Shown here: positions 54,643 to 64,000 of the stretch, piece after piece
Layout: every line of letters begins with the position of its first letter
Numbering within the stretch: the first letter of the stretch is position 1
Assembly (NCBI GenBank): GCA_003864495.1
Contig: ML133496.1
Coordinates: forward strand, 1,108,820-1,172,819
Reading direction: 5' to 3'
Source of the DNA: Nemopilema nomurai
Taxonomy: Eukaryota; Cnidaria; Scyphozoa; Rhizostomeae; Rhizostomatidae
DNA: 64,000 nt
Translations under genes and position numbers: made by a program
Notes under the pieces: generated by a model
What the model was told of the DNA's origin: nothing
The model's database searches: none
The model's input: the letters and a program-made list of their open reading frames with translations, nothing else

Positions 54643-56338
54643 GATTTTCCCATACTGTCTTTAGCTTAAAATATTTTTAACAACACAGAATGTAACAATC
54701 TAATTTTTAGCGACTTATTTCTGGTTGCTCATGTTTTTCTCAAATACTTACACTTCTAGTGGAAGTGTTACATATTTGAATGTTTGTAATAAGACCATTA
54801 TGATAGGTTTATGTGTTTGTATAATATACCACAAATATTTGACATTGAACTTATGGGAGTGTGGTTCTGGCTAGAATAGGTTAAAAGGTATTTGGAAAAA
54901 TGTATACATAATGTACTGAGTTATCTTGCATGCAGAGTTTCTAAACTAGAAGTTTAATAACAAAACTCATTCTCCTTTATAGAAGATAAATTATACTATC
55001 TGGTAAAGATATCATTTGGATAGAGATTCATTTACACTGTTTGTTCTCAAGAATATAACCTATTTGTATTTGATCCAAGACATTTTAAAAATGTTTCTCT
55101 GTATATGACTGTATCATTTAGGTACTTTTATTTTAAAGAAAAGGTCTAGTTGCTGTTTTTCTTTGCTTCACAAGGTATTTATAACATTCAACATTTTTTA
55201 ATTGTTTTGTTTTGATATCAACATTTTTCTTTTTCAAATGTGGCAAAGTGAAGCAAAATAAGGACAATTAGGATGTAACATAATGTAAGCAACAGAATCA
55301 CTGGGCATGTAACATAATATACCACTATAATATTACAAATACAACATAAATATTTGTCTAACCCCGTTAGTCAACTCTGTTTTCTTTAGAGAACTATATC
55401 ATCTAAAATGTATTCTTCAAATAAGGTAATTTTGAGAAGGCAAAACTAAAACAAGCAAAAAAGAAGCTATAACCCATAAATCTTCTTACTACAATTACAT
55501 TGTCTTTAAACTTTTGAAATTAATTTAAGATAAACACCAAATGTAGGCAAATAAAGTCAGTAAACTTGATACTTCAGCAAAATATACAACAGATTCAAAT
55601 GTGACTTAGATATCACTGGAAGGTTGCTTGCATAATAGACAACTTTGGTTGTTTCAATATCAACATAAAGAGAACTAAATTTTTAAACAATGTACATAAT
55701 TGTCAGTGCTATTTAACTAGAATGATGTCATTGATCCAAATACAGATTTTGTGTCAAAGTTACCATGATTCAAGAGAAAAATAACTGAGTTGATCTGTGT
55801 TACTAAACAAAAATAAATAAAGTATTCAGACCTGGCTTTTACGGTCACTTGATTCTGAGACAAGATTTAGTGAAAACTGATGAGAAACCTTTATTTTGAT
55901 CACCATGCTGCTGTGATTGGATATTTATCACAACAGTTGCAAAAACTAAACACTGACTGCAAAAACACCAAAAAAGCAAAAAATGATGTCCCAGATGAAT
56001 AAGTCACATTCTACACGGATGGCAAAAGTACTTGAGCCAAAGCGCACATTTGCCAATCTCATTATATGTAAGGTATCAAATTAGAATTTGTCTAGGGTAT
56101 TCTTAGATTTATACATCCACTTTCCACATGAGGGCCATTTATGCATGCATACTCCAAATTACCTTCACACAATTTATATTTACAAAAACCAATAAAATTT
56201 CGAATCTCCAAGCATTTTTGTCAAATATGACCGAAAATTTACATGTAAACATAACCTCTGTCATCAACTTTTCTGTCATATGACTAACAAATTACTGCAC
56301 TAAACATATTAACAGTTCAGACGGAATTGCACTTGGTC
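54643..56338. other. Convergent 3' UTRs of the C19orf44 homologue and PKA RII gene
   Basis: AT-rich, no gene. Overlapping AATAAA signals at 55812-55821 (+) could end the C19orf44 homologue, and TTTATT at 55890-55895 (AATAAA on the minus strand) could end the PKA gene. That would leave the two transcripts nearly abutting, with long 3' UTRs of about 1.2 and 0.45 kb. Confidence 0.45.
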
Positions 56339-59300
56339 TTATCTCAGATCTGTATTACTTAATCCAAGTTTGCGAAGTTGCTCCTCATAGTCACCAATGC
56401 TACGCTTCATAATATCCATACAAGGGCCTAGCAATCGCTCAAACGCTTGTACATCTAGAGCTAAAAGAAAAGAGGATGATTTACAGCATTTGATTTGACT
56501 TCTTTATTGTAATCAATTCATTATCAATAAAGGAATGATTGCTTGAAATCTCATTTAATGAACATCAACTACTGAAACCAAAGCTATACTTAACAATGAA
56601 GAGCTGGAGCTGAGAATTTGACTACTTTTATGACAATTATATGGACTCAATCCACAACTTACATGCCGCAGTGAGATCTCCGACAGCATAAATAGAGGCA
56701 GCCCTTGGCTTGTGGGTTACCATAGCCAGCTCACCAAAGTAGCCACTGTCTAGGGTTGTGATCTCAAGGTCTTCTGGCGGATCTGCCTGCAATCAGGGCA
56801 TTCAATATTTGACAAACATGCAGCCTATACAGCATCAAACACACTAATCTGCATGGAGTATCCCATTAAAAAAATACCATCCATAATACACTAAAAGTAA
56901 CCAAAACAACTTAATCATCTCAAATATTGTGGTAGACACTAGATAGACTATTTCAAAATTTACTGAGCTTTTAAAATACTGCAGAAATCCACTATACAGT
57001 GCCTTTGCTCAGTTCTTTGCTACCTCGCATTTAAATGGAATGTTACCAAACATTCTGGCTGATGATCTTTCTGATGGTCGGCACTGTGTCTTTTGTATTA
57101 ACACACTTTGTGACCATGTGAATCAATGTAAAATAATGATCTTGAGGCCCTCTTTGCAGAAAAAACTTTTGAGGTTAATTCACAGACTATGCAGTTCTGG
57201 CTTGATACTTGAAGAGTTTGTGTGCATACTAAGCTCAAAAGGACAAACTTACTGCACTTAGCATTCTCACTGACACTTTTCCCTTCACAATGAAATACAT
57301 GCAGTCAGCCTCATCACCCTAGGTGAGAAACAAAAACAAAGGCTCTGACTTACATCATCAAAATCATTATTGAATATAAAAATAGCAACTATCAAGAAAA
57401 AACAGTATTGTAGCACAATTAGCTTTCCCTCCAAAATCTAGTGTCAACAGAGTTTTATAAAAGTCCCTTCCAGTACATTAGTTCTTGTCGACAGTGATAT
57501 TTTGTTGAAAAAGTAGAAAAAGCTGTTTATTGAGATAAGAATGCTATATCATTTTAGAATGGATATCTGTGAACAAAATGAAACTGCCAAAACTAAAATG
57601 CCAATTTGATAACACAGAGAGTATTCTAAACAAAAGGAGCCTAAGAATAAATACCTGCTTGATAATTCTATCTCCATCTTGAAAAAGTTTTGTTTCTAAG
57701 GCATCAGCAAGGTTGAGTCGTTCATAATTCTGTGTAAAACGGATCAGCAAAGCATAAATATTGTTATACTACAAGGTCCAATTTGCATAGCCTTTGAGCA
57801 TTCTTAACATTAACAAATAAGTAACAGGCCCAGTGATTTGTATTTAGAAGTGTTGGGTCTAAATGCGAAAGGGTTTAGAAAGGCCACCACCAGGCTTTGT
57901 ACACTGCTTTAAGAAACTACTACTCTAAAAAAATCAAGGTTTTGCCAGCCTTGAGTAGCCAATAGCAACCATTGTCTATATGTCTTGAAATGGAAATCAC
58001 CTAGCAATCAAGATTGTCTATAAGAGATTTCAAGAAACATTGATACCAACCGTAAGGTGTGCCAGCATAGGTACATTTTCAAGGAGCTCTTCGTGCATTC
58101 TTCTCTGTATGAAGCAAAACAATATATAATACACTTTGTCTGATGCTAAACAAAAGTGGCTTATAGCAAATTACAAGGATCTGTGATTATATAACTATAT
58201 CTATTAAGCCCTCTCTCAATGTTTACATGAGTTTTCCTTATGATTAAATATGATGAAACATTTGATGAAACACTTAGCCAAACAGATTCCAGCTTTCATA
58301 GTCAATGTTCCATTTGAAAAAGAGTCCCGCACTGTTCTATGGATCCAACTACAAATGCATCATAGACTTATCATAAAAACATCATAACACAATCATCAAA
58401 AGAAGAGTCTCTTACCTTCTTAGATGCATTTTTGAGCAAAATCTTTCTAAATGTCACCCTATCCAGTGCCCAGACTATTCCAGTTGATGTTGCTACAATG
58501 GTTGCAGCCCTACATGTATACAAGACTGGAGTTCACATCAAATTCATAAAGTTAAACTTGAAAGAAATAATGGCCCAGCTCGTTTTCTAGTATTCCAGAA
58601 GCCAAAATCAAATTTAGAAGATTAACAATAAAGATTTCTCTTATCAAACTCCAAAAAGCATTCTGAAATAACATCAGTCCAGCATCACACTTGTTCCATA
58701 GCATCAATTGAACCATACCTAGGTGTGTTGTACATCAATGCCAGTTCTCCAAAACTACCTTTGTTGTCATAACAACCAACCTATAAACAAATATGGAAGA
58801 GAGTCAGCATTCAAGAGTGGAAAACTAACAACATGCAAAAAGGCCTTCAAGAGAAATGTGGTAGATGATAAACAATTCTGGTTCTAGACAAATGTAATGA
58901 TCAGAGTCTGATGTTGACACAATACACATTGATCTGTAAAGTAGAATGCTCACCATTTCATCCACACCATTCTTTGTTACAAAAATGTCAAAAGTTCCAC
59001 TGAAAAACAAGGAGATAGTAAAGAAAACAGTGAAAAAGTCAGAAAGTATCACAGATAAAACAAAAGGAAATAATAAGGAAGCCATATGCAAACTGGCTGG
59101 CTCTATTACTTAAGTGAGAGGATGGCTCAGTGGTTAGAGGCGCTGACTAGGGACCCAAGGGTCCGTGGTTTGAGTCCCTGACATGACCAAACTTTCACCC
59201 AGAGTAAAGAGAATTACCAGCTCTCTGTAATTCCAGGCATAAGGAATCACATGGTGTGGTCACATCAAGAGAAAGGACAAGGACACTGCTCGATAAGCTT

Positions 59301-62300
59301 AAGCTTCTCAGTGTCCTAAAACTACCTTCGCAAGGTAGAAACAAATCAATTCAAATCACTAATAAAGGTTGAAAAATGATGATGAAAAATAGTTCCTTGT
59401 TGCATTAAAAGCACCACATAAATGTATAGGGAAATAATCAAATTAATAAACCTGTCTATGACATAGAAATTATCTCCATCATCTCCCTGGTCAATGACAT
59501 GATCACCAGGGGTGACCTTCTTCTCAAACATTGCATCAAGGACTTGTGATAATTGCTCCTAAAATAAAAGTTTTGGAAATTCAAAATACAAAGTACAGAG
59601 TTGCATTAACTTGAAAACTGATCACAAAATGCGATCTAGCCTACAGCTTCATTGGGAGGGCAGATTCTTCAGCCCTATCATATACTGGTAATCACAATCA
59701 GAATGTTAGCAGGTGTACACAATCTTTACAAATTAAGGAAATGATATCAAATAGTTGAAATTTTAAAACTATTATCATAATGATGATGATATTAGGATGA
59801 ATTCAATTTAAATTTAACTCTCCTGTTTAGATAACAATTAAGATTAATCAGTTTTCTTTACAAAGGGGATTTTGAAAGTCAACATGAGTGAATAAATCTC
59901 AATTAAATCAAGTGCTCGACAAAATGATAACAAGAGAAGTCTAGCTGTTGTTTGAGGATAATAATACTTTGCAGCTCAACATGAGATACCTGAAGGAACA
60001 AGCCACATGCTGATAACAAAAATTGAGTATTTGAATGTTGAAAAACAAAAACTGGTAGTCACAACACAGGTATTAGAAATAGGTGACAGGTGCCCTGAAG
60101 TGTCCTGCTAAGATCATTCAGGCAATATGTGATCATGTGAGTCACATAAATAAAGAATTGGCAGAATCAATGATTGTGTAAGCACAGAAGGGAAATTCTG
60201 GAATTCTTTTAAAGACTATTCAGAAAAATCTGGTAAACTGGGTCTGTGAACTGGGAATCAATAAGAAATGGCGTATGCTATTTGTGCTAAGCAGAATAAG
60301 TGCTCTGGCTGATTTTGTGAAATTGATCAATTGCTAGAAAAAATGCAAATAGAAGATGAATCCAAGTTGCATTATGCCAACTCAGTCAAGTGAAGATATA
60401 TTATGAGAAACAAAAAAAGAGAGAAAACGTTATAGCAACCGAAAGATCACCATTAGAATTATATTTGTACTGCACTGTTCACAAAGAATAAACTGATGGC
60501 AAATTTAGTCTTCAAAACAAAACATTGGTAAAAATTTTCAAATTATGTGCCTCATGTTAAGCAAACTTCCGTACATAAAGAAATTTACACATAACAAACT
60601 ATTCCGAGAAGCTAAGGAATAGACACTAGGTTGAAAAAGGTTCTACACACAATCAAATGCTTACTTGATCTAAGCTTTTGAACAACAGGATATTTCTAAC
60701 AGCTTCATTCAGTCTGACTCTTTGCTCATCTGATTTAGGATGGATAACCTAAAATTGTTTAATGTGAATAACAATTGTTTAATGTGAATAATGTGTTAGC
60801 ATAAATAAAAAGCAAATGCATTAATGAAATTTTTTTTGTGGCATTGAAACACATGGAAGCAATAAAATGCTTGAAGACAAGTGTTGGGAACACTAGATAG
60901 TACAAAACTCATACAGATGAGGAAAATCACATCCTGAGTGAAATCTTAAGATATCTTTAAAAAATCCTTTATTTGAGAAGAAACATTTACCAAATTGGTA
61001 TGAAAGATTTGGTTTTGATGATGAAAATATAATGAATAAACAGAAACAAAGATTGAACATACAATAGTTTAAAGCAATAAAAAATCTATAAAAAGATCAC
61101 TTACACAAGTACCTTCATCATCAGAGTCTGACTCTGGGTGGTATGGTTCAGCACACACTAAAATCAAGAAATATATGCCTCATGACAAGACAAAAATAAA
61201 AAATATAAAAAATATTGACTATCAGAGAGTTGTAAATTAAATTTTGCATTCCATTTAATTCCAACAACTTTGAAAAAGAAATATTTGTATATATAGTTGT
61301 AGTTGCTTGCATCCGAAGGTGGATTTTAGGACACTGGGGTGCTGATGCTAATTCAGTGTCCTGGTCCTTCTGCTTCATGTGACCATACCTTGTGATTTCA
61401 CTGCCTGGAATTACAGACAGCTGGCAACTCCCCTCATTCTAAAATAAAGTTTTTAAGTATAAAAAAGAAATATATCATAAATTAAATGACATTTACCTGA
61501 TTTTCGTCGTCCACCATATTGTCTTACTGGAGGCTCTGCAGGGAAAAGAATCATGTCTGATGAAACTCTGAGTAACTCCAAATTTTTGAGTAACTGACCC
61601 AGAAAAATGAAATTCTGATGTACAGAAATGAGTCATTTCAAATGAGAAATTCGTTCAAACATAGATTTTAGTCTAACACTTTTTCATTGTATCACTATTT
61701 TATGCAAATTACCAGAGATTGTTTGACCATCTGTTTTTTCTCAGCTTAGGAGATAGTCAAATGTGTTTCAATAGAAACAAAACTGAATTGTTATGAGCAC
61801 ACTGTCAATCATAGTTCACCTGGATAAATAAAATATTTGTACAATAAGATAGTATTTGAATGCTATTGAAACTATTTTACATCAGCCTTGTTAGCAACTG
61901 ATTCTAAAGAAATAACCTTCTTCGGAGTTGGGAAAAACATATGCCTCAAACAGAGAAAAAATGGGTAAAATATATTCCAAGACAATGAAATGTGAATATT
62001 TGTAATCACAGTGTAAAAGTGAAACAAAACATAAAAATAGGGAATGCTGAAAAGAGTATAGTTCCCGTTATTGTCAGGTTCAAAATCACATATACCTAAA
62101 GAACTTTATGGTTTGATAAGACAAGACACCCTTGCCAATTTAAAAAGTTCCTTTTGGACTTGGTAAAAAGGGATCAAACTATTGCTTGGTTGGCTAGTAT
62201 GAAGAAACCTCATCATTAACTTTCGTGAGACATAATTTTTCAAGGTCTCGTTGTAGCTGTCCTTGATTTTGTTTGGCATATTTGGAGGCAATTTCCATTG

Positions 62301-62863
62301 CAACAGAAACCTTCTCGGAATAAAATATCGAGAAGAAGAACTACTTGTCAAACGGTCTTTAAAGCAGGTGTTTTTGTTTGTAAGTCTTTAAGTGCTCAAG
62401 CTTCGTGCGCGTAGCCATTTCTAAATAAATGACTAAACGGCCCATTTCGAAAGAAAAGCATCTGCTACTTTTTCCCACAAAATCTCTGGCTCTGCTCAAT
62501 GACGTATGATTATCCTCTTGTGGGTAATCATTTCTCGGGCACTGTGAAATAATAAAACTCACTATGGCCTACAGAGCGAGAGCCTTCCCAAACAAACAAA
62601 TCTTCTGCAGTTCTCCCGACTTACAAGCAGTGTAAACTTATACCTGGGCTTGAATCGTCATTACTTTCGTCTGAATCTTTCACTCCATTTTCGATTTGAA
62701 AGCTGACTCCTTTCGCCTTAGGAGGAGTTTTCTCCTTACTCTGTTTCAACTTGGCAAAATACTCGGCCGCAAAATCAACTATATCCTCCGGCTTTTCGCG
62801 TAGCACAACAACTGTAAATTCTTGCAAGAGGTCCGTGAGGCGTGGAAGTATTTGAAAGTCCAT
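56339..62863 (-). CDS. PRKAR2A: cAMP-dependent protein kinase type II regulatory subunit
   Basis: RII dimers bind and inhibit PKA catalytic subunits, release them on cAMP binding and attach to AKAP anchors. Thirteen exons: 62863-62644, 61535-61497, 61157-61105, 60748-60665, 59558-59452, 58999-58954, 58780-58719, 58509-58416, 58104-58051, 57729-57655, 57318-57253, 56786-56663 and 56460-56339. They join in phase to 381 residues (human RII alpha 404). The N-terminus is a dimerisation/docking domain ([20 protein letters not shown]). The inhibitor site is RRKS (83-86) followed by VCAEPYHP, so Ser at the substrate position marks type II. Both cAMP sites are intact: [14 protein letters not shown] and [14 protein letters not shown], with their Glu and Arg. 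The end [22 protein letters not shown] is near identical to vertebrates. The linker is shorter than in RII alpha. Vertebrate alpha/beta cannot be told apart, so the symbol is nominal. Introns carry two SINE copies. Confidence 0.95.
59114..59338 (+). mobile_element. tRNA-derived SINE (copy 1)
   Basis: A pol III promoter of tRNA type is visible: A box TGGCTCAGTGG (59123-59133) and B box GGTTTGAGTCC (59167-59177), one base off the consensus. A non-tRNA body follows (CTCTGTAATTCCAGGCA, GGTGTGGTCACAT, CAGTGTCCTAAAA, CTTCGCAAGGTAG). The B-box half resembles a tRNA, but the body is shared with a second copy at 61.3 kb, so this is a SINE and not a tRNA gene. It lies antisense in an intron of the PKA RII gene. 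Confidence 0.75.
61308..61441 (-). mobile_element. 5'-truncated SINE (copy 2)
   Basis: Read on the minus strand it aligns with the body of the SINE at 59.1 kb: CCAGCTGTCTGTAATTCCAG, GTATGGTCACATGAAG, GGACACTG, CAGTGTCCTAAAA and CACCTTCG. The tRNA-like promoter half is missing, as in 5'-truncated insertions. It is in the intron between exons 2 and 3 of the PKA RII gene. Confidence 0.7.
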
Positions 62864-64000
62864 CTTCTGTTGAATTCACCGAGCAACCAAGAAGGGTTTG
62901 TTTTGCAAACTTATTTTCTAGCACTCACACGTACTCCATTGCAAATCAAAACTTTCTCTTGAAAGCTGCTCATCAAGCGTCACTCCCGCCATCTTTAGAG
63001 CGCATGCGCCAACTAGTTGCCATTGGTTGCATGACGACAGTCTTCAAAATTGCAGCTTGTTTATCGAGAAGCAACATTATCGACTTATCCTCTCCCTCTT
63101 GATTAATTAAAGTCGAATTACAATTGATCAACCAAATTTATCCGTCAAATCAATTTTCTCATGGGATTAGACAAAGATAACTTATTCAATATTTTTGGGA
63201 TAAACAAGAAGACGATCCAATAGACGACTGTATGGTTTTAGAAATCGAATGCCGATGTTCTTTTTTCAAAGACAACTTGCTAATGATTACAAATTAGCCT
63301 CGCAAAATACAGACTGTATTTTGAAATAATGGCAAAAAGCTATACAGAATGACGTTTTACAATCAAGTTTTGGCATCTGGCACATTTTCGACCCTGCTTC
63401 CAAATCGATTATTAGTCAAAATATTCAATTCATTTGTGTCGACAAAAAATTTATGAAAAATTCACCAGACACCCTATCAGCCTAGCCAAGACATTCACAT
63501 TAAATTTTGATTATTAAGGTACTTTATTTACAGGAATCTTTACTTGCTTGCTCACTCGCTAGTAGGATCAGCTAACAAACCATTTTCTAACTAGGTAAAT
63601 TGCTTACTTCATTTGAAAATACTAAATATGCATTATTTTCTTTGGAATGATGCTTTCTATCACAATCAAGTTCAAAACAAGAATCAAACATTGCTTTGAG
63701 TTATCTCAGTTATTGACTAGCACCGTTGTGGTGATTAATCTTCTTAATCACATTTCTTATTGTTTTCAAGCAACATCATGTGAGTTGCAACTTTCTTAAC
63801 TAGCAGGTATGCTTACTGCACATATCATTAAAATTTGAGCACAACACAACAAATTGAAGCCAAACTCCGAGCAAAGCTTTTTCACAGATATTGTCCTACT
63901 AGACAAGGCTATTTAAAACTCTTGTGACAACCTGTTTACTATCGCCATTCAATTTGGGCTAGCATTTTGATTCAGCGTGGCTCGGCGAGGATAAAAAAGA
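62864..64000. other. PKA RII upstream region and spacer
   Basis: The PKA RII 5' UTR and promoter should lie just right of 62,863, in a GC-richer stretch up to about 63,060. Beyond that the sequence is AT-rich with no exon, RNA gene or repeat that I can recognise up to the window end. Confidence 0.45.

Noticed and set aside
59114..59190. tRNA gene
   Set aside because: A and B boxes are present, but the following body is shared with a second dispersed copy, so it is a SINE head.
62106..62351. 81-codon minus-strand frame in PKA RII intron 1
   Set aside because: No recognisable motif, and the flanking PKA exons join in phase without it.

Overview
This is eukaryotic DNA, most likely from an invertebrate animal. 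It is AT-rich, its genes are split by GT-AG introns, and introns and spacers hold many short transposon remnants. The conserved genes are all animal-type (TAF1C, CHCHD4, SNRPF, LSM8, a class II ARF, MFSD3, a C19orf44 homologue, a type II PKA regulatory subunit). Vertebrate-like protein sequences together with a laccase/ascorbate-oxidase-like multicopper oxidase would suit a cnidarian or another marine invertebrate, but nothing here fixes the species. Exon borders were placed by hand from protein resemblance, reading phase and splice consensus.

Layout. Positions 1-12.2 kb are gene-poor: one orphan minus-strand exon carrying a signal peptide and an LRR N-terminal cap (3036-3265), and a decayed coiled-coil reading frame (about 11.7-12.1 kb). 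CHCHD4/MIA40 lies at 12.6-14.6 kb (+). After a sparse stretch, TAF1C, a subunit of the RNA polymerase I factor SL1, runs from 28,985 down to 19,396 (-). It is head to head with SNRPF (29.19-31.45 kb, +). A membrane-anchored multicopper oxidase occupies 32.6-38.5 kb (-), and a 26-bp tandem array abuts its first splice donor. Positions 38.9-41.5 kb form a repeat-dense spacer. A class II ARF GTPase follows (42.0-45.9 kb, -), then LSM8 (47.4-48.9 kb, -), head to head with an intronless TATDN2-like nuclease carrying a zinc knuckle (49.0-50.0 kb, +). MFSD3 (50.8-52.8 kb, -, with an apparent one-base frameshift) is head to head with a single-exon C19orf44 homologue (53.1-54.6 kb, +). A 13-exon PKA RII gene fills 56.3-62.9 kb (-), with a tRNA-derived SINE family in its introns. 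The last kilobase shows no gene.

The genes are mostly unrelated housekeeping functions: rRNA transcription, spliceosome and U6 snRNP cores, mitochondrial import, vesicle traffic and cAMP signalling. The recurring layout is compact divergent pairs about 140-300 bp apart, which suggests shared promoters rather than a functional cluster. I saw no prokaryote-like operon, CRISPR array or recognisable viral gene. The points most worth checking are the zinc ribbon in TAF1C, the zinc-knuckle/TatD fusion, the MFSD3 frameshift, the anchored multicopper oxidase and the several apparently undescribed short transposon families.
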